Shown: positions 1-6,670 of the stretch, in pieces
Layout of the letters: each line of letters begins with the position of its first letter
Position numbering within the stretch: the first letter of the stretch is position 1
Source of the DNA: an uncultured Emergencia sp.
GTDB lineage: Bacteria > Bacillota > Clostridia > Peptostreptococcales > Anaerovoracaceae
Direction: 5' to 3'
Assembly (NCBI GenBank): GCA_902476665.1
Contig: CABSEO010000026.1
Coordinates: forward strand, 1-11,639
DNA length: 11,639 nt
Program-made: the position numbers and the translations under genes
Notes under the pieces: model-generated
What the model was told of the DNA's origin: nothing
The model's input: only the letters and a program-made list of their open reading frames with translations
The model's database searches: none

Positions 1-473
1 ATACAACAGGCGGCAGCTATGAAGCTCTGGGTTATGGATATGGGCCGGGAATCGGTCCTGACTACGATAAGGTGGTTATGATTATTTCCCGAGCATCAGG
101 CGCACCTGTGATCGCAGGAGCTATTCAGTATGCTGCAGAACTTCTGAAAAACAATGTTATGAGAATTGCTGCTGAAGAATTTGAGGCTGCCAATGCTGCA
201 GGGCTTGGAGATATTCTTGCAGAGTTGAAGAGCAGTAACAAGAACACTTCTGCAGAGGATGAAAAAGCGGCAGAACCGCCTGCGAAAGAAGTTGTTACCC
301 ATGAGATTCATGGAATTGAGGTTATCGATCTGGACGATGCAGCAGCATCTCTTTGGGCAAAGGGCATCTATGCTGAGACTGGAATGGGATGTACCGGACC
401 AGTAGTCCTGATAAGTGAAGCAAATGCGAATAAGGCCAGAGAAATTCTGACAGCCGGCGGCTACATCGGTTGA
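1..473 (+). CDS. grdD: Glycine/sarcosine/betaine reductase component C, alpha subunit (C-terminal 156 residues, 5' truncated)
   Basis: Only the C-terminal part is present: the reading frame is open from position 3 and stops at TGA 471-473. GrdD works with GrdC in component C of the clostridial glycine/sarcosine/betaine reductases, which releases acetyl phosphate from the acetyl thioester formed by the selenoprotein components. The sequence shows a Gly-rich segment (LGYGYGPGIGPDYDK, visible residues 9-23) and, close to the C-terminus, GMGCTGPVVLIS. Its Cys (visible residue 130) sits where the active-site cysteine of the family is expected, and the ISEAN-KA-EIL end is typical of GrdD. Between them, visible residues about 72-94 form a low-complexity Glu/Ala/Lys linker. 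Most glycine-reductase operons carry grdC immediately upstream, so the rest of the operon should lie to the left. Identification rests on recalled family motifs, without alignment. A plain PlsX-like protein is less likely because of the CTGP motif. Confidence 0.82.
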   Translation, partial: TTGGSYEALGYGYGPGIGPDYDKVVMIISRASGAPVIAGAIQYAAELLKNNVMRIAAEEFEAANAAGLGDILAELKSSNKNTSAEDEKAAEPPAKEVVTHEIHGIEVIDLDDAAASLWAKGIYAETGMGCTGPVVLISEANANKAREILTAGGYIG

Positions 474-506
474 GTGGAATAGAATCAGCCAGAAGATAAA
501 TGAATA

Positions 507-545
507 AACGGGGCTGTGATAAAAGCTGAATATCACAGTCCCGTT
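507..545 (+). terminator. Hairpin after grdD, probable terminator
   Basis: Arms 507-521 and 531-545 pair over 15 bp with a single G-U, closing a 9-nt loop. It begins 34 bases after the grdD stop and is followed by TCTTAT rather than a clean T-run. It probably ends or stabilises the grd transcript; the weak T-tract lowers confidence. Confidence 0.6.
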
Positions 546-597
546 CTTATAATAAGGCAGAGATTTCCTCTGTATGAGCCTGAACAGACTCATTCTG

Positions 598-635
598 ACA
601 GGAAACGAGACCGCTGAAGCGGTCTCGTTTCCTGT
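598..635. terminator. Perfect hairpin between the convergent grd and selenium-type operons
   Basis: Arms 599-614 and 619-634 are perfect reverse complements (16 bp, TGAA loop; 598 and 635 add a further A-T pair). It lies 10 bases beyond the stop codon of the DUF3343 gene on the minus strand and downstream of grdD on the plus strand, the expected place for a shared terminator. Neither side has a continuous T-tract (plus side TATCTTCAATTT), so it could instead be an mRNA-stabilising hairpin. Confidence 0.6.
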
Positions 636-645
636 TATCTTCAAT

Positions 646-888
646 TTATTCCTTTTCTTTTAACAGCTCATAATGCTCATCGGTGATTAGATAAAATTTT
701 TCAAAAGACTTTTCAAAGAGTACATCAGGAACTTTATCTCCGTCTGTGGGTGTAAAGAGGACGCAAGTTCCGCAAGATGAACTGAGTTTTCTGGGCACTG
801 GTTTCATTCTTGCAGTTCCCAGGGTTTTTGCCTGCTTCATAAATGATGAAGCATCAAAATTGCTGTGAAATGTTATCAGATACTGCAT
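646..888 (-). CDS. DUF3343 protein, putative Se/S carrier-like
   Basis: An 80-residue protein with the features of the DUF3343 (PF11823) family: an N-terminal beta strand (MQYLITFHS), a helix, then the segment RKLSSSCGTCVLF with Cys39 and Cys42 in a CGTC arrangement, and a C-terminal half ending in charged residues. The family is small and lacks a proven biochemical role; because of its genomic associations it is described as a putative selenium/sulfur carrier. The gene starts 5 bases after the TAA of the TusA-like gene. Its ribosome-binding site (AGCAGG) abuts that stop codon, so the two are almost certainly cotranscribed and translationally linked. A CxxC pair like this could bind a persulfide, a perselenide or a metal, which is inference. 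It is last in the operon, followed by the hairpin at 598-635. Confidence 0.8.
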   Translation of the reverse strand: MQYLITFHSNFDASSFMKQAKTLGTARMKPVPRKLSSSCGTCVLFTPTDGDKVPDVLFEKSFEKFYLITDEHYELLKEKE

Positions 889-893
889 TGTGT

Positions 894-1097
894 TTACCTG
901 CTGATACTGATAGAGTATTCATCGTCAGGACGAGCAGAGACTACAGCTTTACATCCCTGACTCTGAGCAAAACGAAGAACATTTTCCTTTGCTGTCGGAT
1001 TATCTACCAGAACTTCAATTGAAGCATTATCTTTCAGTGCCTTTTTTGTCATGAGGATAGGCTGTGGACAGGAACAGCCTCTTGCGTCTACTAACAT
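894..1097 (-). CDS. TusA/SirA/YedF-family sulfur (selenium?) carrier
   Basis: A 67-residue single-domain TusA-fold protein, close to the usual length of about 70-80. The N-terminus has the defining CPxP motif: RGCSCPQPI, with Cys10-Pro-Gln-Pro13. Cys10 is the residue that carries a persulfide in TusA proteins. An additional Cys8 gives a CxC arrangement where many relatives have Gly-Leu. The rest follows the fold ([20 protein letters not shown], with the typical beta-alpha pattern). It overlaps the end of the YedE-like gene by 7 bases, with AAAGGGG as ribosome-binding site, and precedes the DUF3343 gene by 5 bases. In selenium-using bacteria the YedF subtype commonly travels with YedE and DUF3343, so a role in moving S or Se at persulfide level is likely. 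The actual substrate cannot be read from sequence. Confidence 0.88.
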   Translation of the reverse strand: MLVDARGCSCPQPILMTKKALKDNASIEVLVDNPTAKENVLRFAQSQGCKAVVSARPDDEYSISISR

Positions 1098-2167
1098 GAT
1101 TTGGATTCCCCTTTCTTTTTGTTTGCATAAATGTTGAACAGTGCGATAAGTGCTACAACGACAAATCCTATAATCACTGCAATTTTTCCGTTTGCTGTAG
1201 GACCATCAGCAGATGAAGCAAGACCCAGATTGTGACAGAAGGCTGCTCCAACAAACATACCTACAACTGTAATGACTGAATCAATGTTTCCTTCACCGGA
1301 AAGAATAAGCTGGCGAAGAGGACACCCTCCAAGAAGTACACTGCCGAAGCCTACCAGAACCATACCGAGGAAGTTCCAGAGTCCATCTGTATGTGCTACA
1401 GGCTGTGCCTCGAATCCCAGATTGAAAAAACCAAAAATAAGATTTACAATAATTGTAACCACGATCAGAGCAATAAAACCATACAACATAGAGAACTCTC
1501 TGAACATGATGGAATCTCTGATTCCCGCTACAGTACAAAATCTGGTTCTCTGCGCCAGAAATCCGGCGACAAGTCCTGCTGCCAGTGAGGCAATAATTGG
1601 AGCATGCATTGATCCAGGCCCTTCGGTACTGAATACAAGAAGTGTAGGGGCCAAAACCAGCACAGCAAGGAATACAATCTGAATGGCAGGGAAAACATAG
1701 CTTTCTGCTTTGTCCACTTTGTAGGAGCGATTGAGAGAAAAGCCTTTATTTAAGGCAAGAATACCAATTCCAATGCCTACAATGAATCCTGCAAGGCCGA
1801 CTACAGCGTTCAAATCTCCACCACCAATTCTCAGCATCATTCTGAGCGGGCATCCCAGAAACATCAGAGCACCTACCATAACAAAGAATCCAAGCACAAA
1901 TCGAATGAGCGAATTTGAACCACTTCTGGCAACCAGTTCTTTACCTGCGAATGCCGAAATAGCTGCTCCTAAAACAAGACCGATAATTTCAGGACGTACA
2001 TATTGTACGATCGGTGCGGAATGAAGTTTGAACGCCCCTGCGGTATCTCGAATGAAGCAGGCAATACAGAATCCCATATTAGCGGGATTACCCAGCTTTA
2101 CTAAAAGAACCGCGATAATTCCTATAATAGCGCCAGTGGAAATAATCAATAATTTGTTGTTTTTCAT
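1091..2167 (-). CDS. yedE: YedE/YeeE-family membrane protein, putative selenium transporter
   Basis: A 358-residue polytopic membrane protein of the YeeE/YedE (sulfur transport) family, the subtype often annotated as a putative selenium transporter. It has about nine or ten hydrophobic segments and an internal duplication. Half one carries FCIACFIRD (Cys34, Cys37) then [16 protein letters not shown] (Cys106). Half two repeats this as FCTVAGIRD (Cys211) and [14 protein letters not shown] (Cys282). These cysteines are the residues thought to relay sulfur species such as thiosulfate through YeeE. I chose the ATG at 2165-2167 because AGAAAGGAAG lies 12 bases upstream. A longer frame to 2233 adds 22 residues without a good ribosome-binding site. 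It is first in a three-gene operon with TusA- and DUF3343-type partners, as expected for uptake followed by handover to a carrier. Selenium specificity is inferred from context (grdD nearby), not from residues. Confidence 0.85.
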   Translation of the reverse strand: MKNNKLLIISTGAIIGIIAVLLVKLGNPANMGFCIACFIRDTAGAFKLHSAPIVQYVRPEIIGLVLGAAISAFAGKELVARSGSNSLIRFVLGFFVMVGALMFLGCPLRMMLRIGGGDLNAVVGLAGFIVGIGIGILALNKGFSLNRSYKVDKAESYVFPAIQIVFLAVLVLAPTLLVFSTEGPGSMHAPIIASLAAGLVAGFLAQRTRFCTVAGIRDSIMFREFSMLYGFIALIVVTIIVNLIFGFFNLGFEAQPVAHTDGLWNFLGMVLVGFGSVLLGGCPLRQLILSGEGNIDSVITVVGMFVGAAFCHNLGLASSADGPTANGKIAVIIGFVVVALIALFNIYANKKKGESKSC

Positions 2168-2349
2168 AATTGATATAGACTTCCTTTCTTGCATAAAAGT
2201 TGTTAAAATGTTTGCTATAAATATGATAAACAACTGCCTGAGAAAAGTAAAATTGTGTTTATAGATGATAAATTTCGAGTAATTGATGAGTGAATGGGTT
2301 GTGCTGAAAATTGGGCAGTCGGCAGCGAAAGGACATATACATTATCAAT

Positions 2350-2378
2350 TTTACTTATGTTGAATCACAGCATATAAT
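2350..2378 (+). promoter_or_regulatory. Probable promoter of the class V PLP enzyme gene
   Basis: A perfect -10 TATAAT at 2373-2378 is preceded at 17 bases by TTTACT (2350-2355; 4 of 6 match to TTGACA). The predicted start of transcription lies about 20-25 bases before the gene. An alternative pair, TTGAAT 2360-2365 with TATATA 2382-2387 at 16 bases, overlaps it. The 243-base divergent intergenic region 2168-2410 must also hold the promoter of the minus-strand operon, but I could not pick out a convincing one. Confidence 0.5.
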
Positions 2379-2410
2379 CTTTATATAAAAATGTAGAAAG
2401 TGTGGAGGCT

Positions 2411-3568
2411 ATGAGAAAAATTTATCTGGATAATGGAAGTACAAGCTTTCCCAAGGCTCCGGGAGTTGGAGAAGCTATGGCTCGATTCATAACTGAGGTA
2501 GGATGCAATGTAAGTCGTGGCGGTTATGAAGACGCTTATGCTGTGGCGGATATCGTATTTGAGACCCGCAGCAGACTCTGCAGACTTTTTAATTTTCCTG
2601 ACGAGCGGTTTGTTGTGTTTACCCCTAGCGTGACTTATAGCTTGAATTTTATGATAAAGGGATTGTTGAAGCCGGGGGATCATGTGATCATATCCTCCAT
2701 GGAGCATAATGCTGTGGCCAGACCATGTGAATCCCTTAAACATGACGGAGTAGAAGTTTCTGTGGCTGCCTGTGATTCGGAAGGTCGTTTGGATCTTGGA
2801 TCATTTGAGAGATTGTTTCAGCCGAATACTGTCATGGTCGTTATGTCTCACGCGTCTAATGTCTGCGGAACGATCCTGGATGCAGAAGCAGTAGGAGAAA
2901 TCTGCAGCCGCCGGGGAGTATTTTTTGTGCTGGATGCAGCTCAGTCAGCGGGCGTAGTCCCTATTGACTTTAAAAAGTTTCACCTTTCGGCGCTCTGTCT
3001 CACAGGACATAAGGGGCTTTTAGGTCCGCAGGGCATAGGAGCAATGCTTTTGACAGAAGAACTTGCCGAAAAACTTACACCTTTGATTGATGGGGGAACG
3101 GGGAGTGCTTCTCATCTGCTGACTATGCCGGATTTTATGCCTGACAAATTTGAAGCGGGAACACTGAATCTACCGGGAATTATTGGCTTACACACTTCGC
3201 TGAGCTATCTTCTGGACAAAGGCCTCCAACAGATATATGCTGCCGAGTCGGTGATGACAGAGCGATTTCTGGCGGGAGTAAAAACTTTTGAGGGAGTCCG
3301 TAATGTAGGAGCAGAGGATATGCAGAACCGTGTTGCTACTGTATCATTGGATTTTACTCAAATTGCTGACAATGCAGATGTGGCTTATATTCTTGACTCG
3401 GAGTATGGAATTATGACTCGATGCGGACTTCATTGTGCCCCACTGGCTCATCGTACTCTGGGAACTTATCCGCAGGGAACTGTTCGTTTTGCTTTTGGAC
3501 ATAAAAACACAGCAGAAGATGTAGATTATGCATTGCAGGCCATTAAAACGATCATCAGCAAATATTAA
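2411..3568 (+). CDS. Class V PLP-dependent enzyme, cysteine desulfurase (selenocysteine lyase-like) superfamily
   Basis: A 385-residue NifS/Csd-type enzyme, most like the EF2568-type cysteine desulfurase subfamily. Visible features from ATG 2411: N-terminal YLDNGSTSFPKAPGV (5-19); MEHNAV with His99, which stacks on PLP; LDAAQSAG (Asp175, Gln178 for the pyridine ring); and TGHKG with Lys201 as the Schiff-base lysine. The C-terminal segment MTRCGLHCAPLAHR contains Cys338 and Cys342, where the catalytic sulfur-accepting cysteine is expected, followed by GTVRFAFGHKNT. Members take sulfur (or selenium) from cysteine (or selenocysteine) and pass it to carriers. It is divergent to the YedE-TusA-DUF3343 operon, suggesting it feeds Se/S into the same route. 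Start choice is uncertain: a GTG at 2402 gives three more residues but has no ribosome-binding site, while ATG 2411 has GGAGG only 2 bases upstream and fits the family's N-terminus. Cysteine versus selenocysteine preference cannot be decided here. Confidence 0.82.
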   Translation: MRKIYLDNGSTSFPKAPGVGEAMARFITEVGCNVSRGGYEDAYAVADIVFETRSRLCRLFNFPDERFVVFTPSVTYSLNFMIKGLLKPGDHVIISSMEHNAVARPCESLKHDGVEVSVAACDSEGRLDLGSFERLFQPNTVMVVMSHASNVCGTILDAEAVGEICSRRGVFFVLDAAQSAGVVPIDFKKFHLSALCLTGHKGLLGPQGIGAMLLTEELAEKLTPLIDGGTGSASHLLTMPDFMPDKFEAGTLNLPGIIGLHTSLSYLLDKGLQQIYAAESVMTERFLAGVKTFEGVRNVGAEDMQNRVATVSLDFTQIADNADVAYILDSEYGIMTRCGLHCAPLAHRTLGTYPQGTVRFAFGHKNTAEDVDYALQAIKTIISKY

Positions 3569-3595
3569 AATATCATATCAGTTAATAGTGAAAGG

Positions 3596-3634
3596 GAAGA
3601 CGAGAAAGCTGTATTATAATTTTCGTCTTCTTTC
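3596..3634 (+). terminator. Terminator after the class V PLP enzyme gene
   Basis: Arms GAAGACGAGAA (3596-3606) and TTTTCGTCTTC (3620-3630) pair over 11 bp with one G-U, and the stem extends past a bulge (TGAAAG with CTTTCA). TTTCATTATA follows. It lies 28 bases after the stop codon, so it fits an intrinsic terminator. Confidence 0.65.
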
Positions 3635-3769
3635 ATTATATGGAATTATGATATTCTCATATAGTTAAAAGAAAGCTTTTAGTCTAGTCCGATGCCTGCC
3701 TGCTGACAGTGATTCTTTTAACTCATTCTGTTTTTTTCAGAAACAGTGACCATATTTTTTCTGACCCTA

Positions 3770-3798
3770 TTGACAAATCTGTTCTGCGGCAGTAGGCT
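3770..3798 (+). promoter_or_regulatory. Possible promoter of the cca operon
   Basis: A perfect -35 TTGACA at 3770-3775 is followed at 17 bases by a poor -10, TAGGCT (3793-3798); TACACT at 3798-3803 matches better but at 22 bases. An inverted repeat, GCGGCAG 3786-3792 with CTGCCGC 3824-3830, spans the predicted start of transcription and could act on initiation or form a leader hairpin. The rest of the 310-base gap 3569-3878 holds the preceding terminator, a small T-rich hairpin (3728-3746, arms CTGTTT/AAACAG) and the start-stop element described separately; I see no gene in it. Confidence 0.35.
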
Positions 3799-3831
3799 AC
3801 ACTTAAATATCGGACAGCTGATGCTGCCGCC

Positions 3832-3849
3832 GGAAGAGGAATAATGTGA
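3832..3849 (+). other. Start-stop mini-ORF (ATG TGA) with strong ribosome-binding site upstream of cca
   Basis: GGAAGAGGA (3832-3840) is followed three bases later by ATG at 3844-3846 and at once by TGA at 3847-3849. A ribosome could initiate and terminate here, 29 bases before the cca ATG. It might be chance, or a small leader element affecting cca translation. Only the bases are observed; function is a guess. Confidence 0.25.
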
Positions 3850-3878
3850 ATTGACTTTAGACGATGCGGAGAGTTGAT

Positions 3879-4979
3879 ATGACAGAGAACGAGAAAAAAC
3901 AGACAGATACTGTCAGGGAAAATGCTTTAGCAGCAGCGGCTGGGATTATGCCGGCTCAGGTGGAAGAGGTTTTGTGCAGACTGAATCAGCAAGGATTTGA
4001 AGCTTATGTGGTGGGTGGCTGTGTGCGGGATATTCTGATGGGGAAAAAACCTTCTGACTGGGATGTCTGTACTTCGGCAGAACCGGATGATATAAAGAGA
4101 TGTTTTGATGATCTTAAGACGTTGGATATGGGGATGCGTCATGGAACTGTGGCGGTGATTACCGGTGATCTGACGGTGGAAATCACCACTTACCGAGTAG
4201 ATGGTATTTACACAGACGGTAGACGTCCGGATTCGGTTTCATTTACAAAAAGTCTGGCGGAAGATTTAGCAAGACGTGACTTTACTGTCAATGCCATGGC
4301 TTTTCATCAGGAAAAGGGTCTGATAGATCCTTTTGGCGGTCAAGCGGATCTGCAGTGCGGACAGATCCGCTGCGTTGGAGAACCAGAAAGCAGATTTTCG
4401 GAAGATGGACTTCGCATTATGAGGGGACTTCGCTTCTCTTCTGTGCTGGGATTTAAAATCAGTAAATCCACGGCAGAGGCTATGCGCAAATGGATCAGGC
4501 TTACAGACAAGGTTTCTCGTGAGAGAATCAATATTGAACTATCTAAACTGCTTCTGGGAATTGATGTGGACAGAGTGCTGCAGGAATATGGAGATATCTT
4601 GAAGTCTGCAGTCAGGGGATTTCAGCCGGCGCCAGTGTCGCATCTTCCAAATCGGCTTTCTGTCCGGCTTGCTGCTGTTTTTCCGATAAACACAGAAACC
4701 TGTCTGCGGGAACTAAAATACAGCACCCGGACGGTATCAGAGGCTGTGGCGCTGAACCGACTTGCAGCAGGAGAACAGCCGCAGACTCCTGCAGAAATCA
4801 GGAAGCTTCTGGCAAAGGAAGGAATAGAGCTGAGCTGCCTGTATTTTTCCATGCTGGGCAGAGAACAGGCGTTGCAGGAAGTTTTGGAAAGTGGCATGTG
4901 CTACAGTCTTCGTCAGCTTGCGGTAGGGGGAAAGGATCTGAAGTCGGCAGGATGCTCTCTGAACTTCTGCATCTGGTGA
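3879..4979 (+). CDS. cca: CCA-adding tRNA nucleotidyltransferase, C-terminus broken by a frame change
   Basis: Class II CCA tRNA nucleotidyltransferase, which adds or repairs the 3' CCA of tRNAs. The head domain is complete: YVVGGCVRDILMG (residues 43-55), catalytic SDWDV with Asp60 and Asp62, TYRVDGIYTDGRRP, RRDFTVNAMA (132-141), GLIDPFGG, and EDGLRIMRGLRF (175-186), which corresponds to the nucleotide-selecting region of the family. I chose ATG 3879 because GGAGAG lies 5 bases upstream; ATG 3864 has no such site. The frame ends early, at TGA 4977-4979 (366 residues), just after GGKDLKSAG. The -1 frame from about 4934 to 5047 encodes the missing family tail (GRMLSELLHLVIEEKLDN...), and its stop overlaps the next gene's ATG. 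So the gene either has a real frameshift, contains an assembly error, or uses ribosomal slippage; see 4928-5047. Confidence 0.88.
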   Translation: MTENEKKQTDTVRENALAAAAGIMPAQVEEVLCRLNQQGFEAYVVGGCVRDILMGKKPSDWDVCTSAEPDDIKRCFDDLKTLDMGMRHGTVAVITGDLTVEITTYRVDGIYTDGRRPDSVSFTKSLAEDLARRDFTVNAMAFHQEKGLIDPFGGQADLQCGQIRCVGEPESRFSEDGLRIMRGLRFSSVLGFKISKSTAEAMRKWIRLTDKVSRERINIELSKLLLGIDVDRVLQEYGDILKSAVRGFQPAPVSHLPNRLSVRLAAVFPINTETCLRELKYSTRTVSEAVALNRLAAGEQPQTPAEIRKLLAKEGIELSCLYFSMLGREQALQEVLESGMCYSLRQLAVGGKDLKSAGCSLNFCIW

Positions 4980-5047
4980 TAGAAGAAAAGCTGGACAATG
5001 ACAAAGAGACCTTGCTAAAATATATACAAGGGAGGATAAAGTCATGA
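4928..5047 (+). other. cca: Out-of-frame C-terminal tail of cca with an in-phase GGGAAAG slippery heptamer
   Basis: In the cca frame the codons GGG GGA AAG (4926-4934) contain G GGA AAG (4928-4934), a canonical X XXY YYZ heptamer; the same heptamer is used at the phage lambda G/GT frameshift. A -1 slip there enters the frame reading GSEVGRMLSELLHLVIEE and so on, 37 residues to TGA 5045-5047, giving a 389-residue protein. That tail resembles the normal end of clostridial CCA enzymes, and its stop overlaps the next ATG as ATGA, the usual sign of an intact operon junction. Against recoding: frame 0 still reads GKDLKSAG, which is also family-like and is encoded by the same bases as GSEVGRM. That suggests a small deletion fused two neighbouring motifs. 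A base-calling error in the five-G run is also possible. Confidence 0.6.
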
Positions 5048-5868
5048 AAATTGAAAAGATCTGGGCTGTTTTTTTCAGTCCTGCAAAGAGCACAGAAAAA
5101 ATCGTGATTGTTACCGCTACTGAGGCTGCCAGAGCTTTAGGCATTGAGACGGTTCACTTTCTGGATCTGACAAAGCCGGAAAACCGAAAGGAACCGGTCT
5201 GCTTTGAGGCAGATGATCTTATTGTAATCGGTACCCCTACCTACGCAGGCAGAGTGCCTAACAAGATTATGCCGTACATCAGAGAGAAGATTAAGGGAAA
5301 TGGCGCTTCATGCATCGTACTGACAACATATGGCAACCGCAGTTTTGATGATTCTCTCATGGAACTGAACCTTCTGATGCAGGAAAACGGATTTGCAGTG
5401 CTGGGCGGAGGTGCATTTGTCTGTCGTCATACTTTTGCATCCGGTCTTGCGCCGGAACGTCCTGCGGAGGCAGATTTTGAAGCGGCACGCAGACTTGGGA
5501 AAAAAGCTGCTGACAAAGCTGAGAAGGCTCAATTGACCCCTCCGCAGTTTCCGGGGAATAATCCTGTGGGGCCGTATTACACGCCCAAGGGAATAGACGG
5601 AAAACCTGCAGTGTTTCTTAAAGCCAGACCCGTTACAGATCAGAACCGATGTACGGGATGCGGACTGTGTGCAGACAGATGTCCCATGGGCAGTATTAAA
5701 GAAGCTGACAACTACGAGGTCAGTGGCATCTGCATCAAATGTCAGGCCTGTATTGTAAGCTGTCCTACGGGTGCCAAATTTTTTGACGACGAAGCATTTC
5801 TCAGCCATAAGGCTATGCTGGAGAAAACCTTTGCAGATAAACAGCGGATATCGGAAATTTTTGTGTGA
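5044..5868 (+). CDS. EFR1-family ferredoxin: flavodoxin-like domain plus 2[4Fe-4S] domain
   Basis: A 274-residue two-domain redox protein. Residues 1 to about 160 are flavodoxin-like: FSPAKSTEK (11-19) at the phosphate loop, VIGTPTYAGRVPN (61-73) and VLTTYGNRSFDDS (92-104) at the flavin-facing loops. The C-terminus is a bacterial ferredoxin with two CxxCxxCxxxCP motifs: Cys203, 206, 209, 213 and Cys230, 233, 236, 240. Family members are annotated as EFR1 ferredoxins and are common in anaerobic Firmicutes; their partners are mostly unknown. It is probably cytoplasmic, as it has no signal peptide or membrane segment. The ATG overlaps the out-of-frame cca stop (ATGA), with GGGAGG (5031-5036) 7 bases upstream, so the two genes are cotranscribed. 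No functional link between a tRNA-repair enzyme and this redox protein is evident; shared transcription may be incidental. Confidence 0.85.
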   Translation: MKIEKIWAVFFSPAKSTEKIVIVTATEAARALGIETVHFLDLTKPENRKEPVCFEADDLIVIGTPTYAGRVPNKIMPYIREKIKGNGASCIVLTTYGNRSFDDSLMELNLLMQENGFAVLGGGAFVCRHTFASGLAPERPAEADFEAARRLGKKAADKAEKAQLTPPQFPGNNPVGPYYTPKGIDGKPAVFLKARPVTDQNRCTGCGLCADRCPMGSIKEADNYEVSGICIKCQACIVSCPTGAKFFDDEAFLSHKAMLEKTFADKQRISEIFV

Positions 5869-5921
5869 GAATATCTGAGGCAGTGCCACACTGAAATGCT
5901 GTGATGGATTGGAAAGAAATA

Positions 5922-5954
5922 AAAAATGCGCAGTGATCCTGACTGCGCATTTTT
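5922..5954. terminator. Bidirectional terminator between convergent genes
   Basis: Perfect 13-bp stem, AAAAATGCGCAGT (5922-5934) with ACTGCGCATTTTT (5942-5954) and a 7-nt loop. The A-run on one side and T-run on the other make it usable in both directions. It sits 53 bases after the EFR1 stop and 22 bases beyond the AIM24 stop. Confidence 0.9.
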
Positions 5955-5976
5955 GAATATAAAGGCAGAATGCCTG

Positions 5977-6657
5977 TTAATTACTGGTGGTAATAAATGG
6001 GTTAATTGCACCGGCTACCACATTGACCGGCATAGTCTGCAAAATAATTTTGCCTGGCCCTTTGACAACGGTATTGAAGACACCTTCGCCGCCGAACAGC
6101 ATATTCTTTACGCCCGGTACAGAAACGATTTCGATAGAGCAGGTGGCATCCATAGCGGCAAGATAGCCGGTATCGACGATCATGGACTGACCGGACTGCA
6201 GCGTATATTCAACTGCGTATCCATCGATTTCGATGAAGGCGGTACCGTGACCTGAAAGTCTCTGCATGATAAAGCCTTCGCCGCCAAAGAATCCGGAGCC
6301 GATTTTTTTCTGGAAGAAGACAGAAAGTTCTACAGATGATTCACTGGCAAGAAATGCTTTTTTCTGTACAATCAGTTCATTGGAAGGTGAAATCTCTACT
6401 GCCTTGATGGAGCCCGGAAAAGATGAGGCAAATGCGATCTGACCCTGACCGCCCTGAGCGGTATATCTGTTCTGAAACAGCGTATCTCCGGAAAACATTC
6501 TGCCTAGAGCTTTGCCGATACCGCCATTGCTGGTGGTTTCCATTTTCATATTCGGTGTCATCCAGCTCATGGCACCGCTTTCTGTGATAAGGCTTTCTCC
6601 TGCATCGAGATCGCAGATGACTGCAGGAAGCGGTTCGCCGACGATGTGATATTTCAT
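5977..6657 (-). CDS. AIM24 / TIGR00266 family protein
   Basis: A 226-residue protein of the AIM24 family (PF01987, TIGR00266), near the usual length. It is predicted to be an all-beta, glycine-rich protein. The hallmark appears twice: IGSGFFGGEGFIMQRLSGHG (residues 119-138) and NMLFGGEGVFNTVVKGPG (185-202), each an FGGEG turn followed by a hydrophobic strand and a GxG turn. The N-terminus has MSWMTPNMKMET, also typical. There is no signal peptide or membrane segment. The bacterial family has no established biochemical activity; the yeast namesake is a mitochondrial protein needed for inner-membrane organisation, which need not transfer. The ATG at 6657 is preceded by AAAGGAGA at good spacing. 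It is a single-gene unit with its own promoter and a dyad over the -10 box, so it is probably under control of a specific regulator. Confidence 0.88.
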   Translation of the reverse strand: MKYHIVGEPLPAVICDLDAGESLITESGAMSWMTPNMKMETTSNGGIGKALGRMFSGDTLFQNRYTAQGGQGQIAFASSFPGSIKAVEISPSNELIVQKKAFLASESSVELSVFFQKKIGSGFFGGEGFIMQRLSGHGTAFIEIDGYAVEYTLQSGQSMIVDTGYLAAMDATCSIEIVSVPGVKNMLFGGEGVFNTVVKGPGKIILQTMPVNVVAGAINPFITTSN

Positions 6658-6670
6658 GGTGAAGTCTCCT

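Noticed and set aside
2168..2233. 22-residue N-terminal extension of the YedE protein starting at 2233
   Set aside because: No ribosome-binding site at 2233, whereas AGAAAGGAAG precedes the ATG at 2167, and the protein from there begins directly with a normal first membrane helix.
5308..5889. 193-codon minus-strand frame opposite the EFR1 gene
   Set aside because: Antisense shadow of a gene with two complete ferredoxin motifs; no ribosome-binding site or domain.
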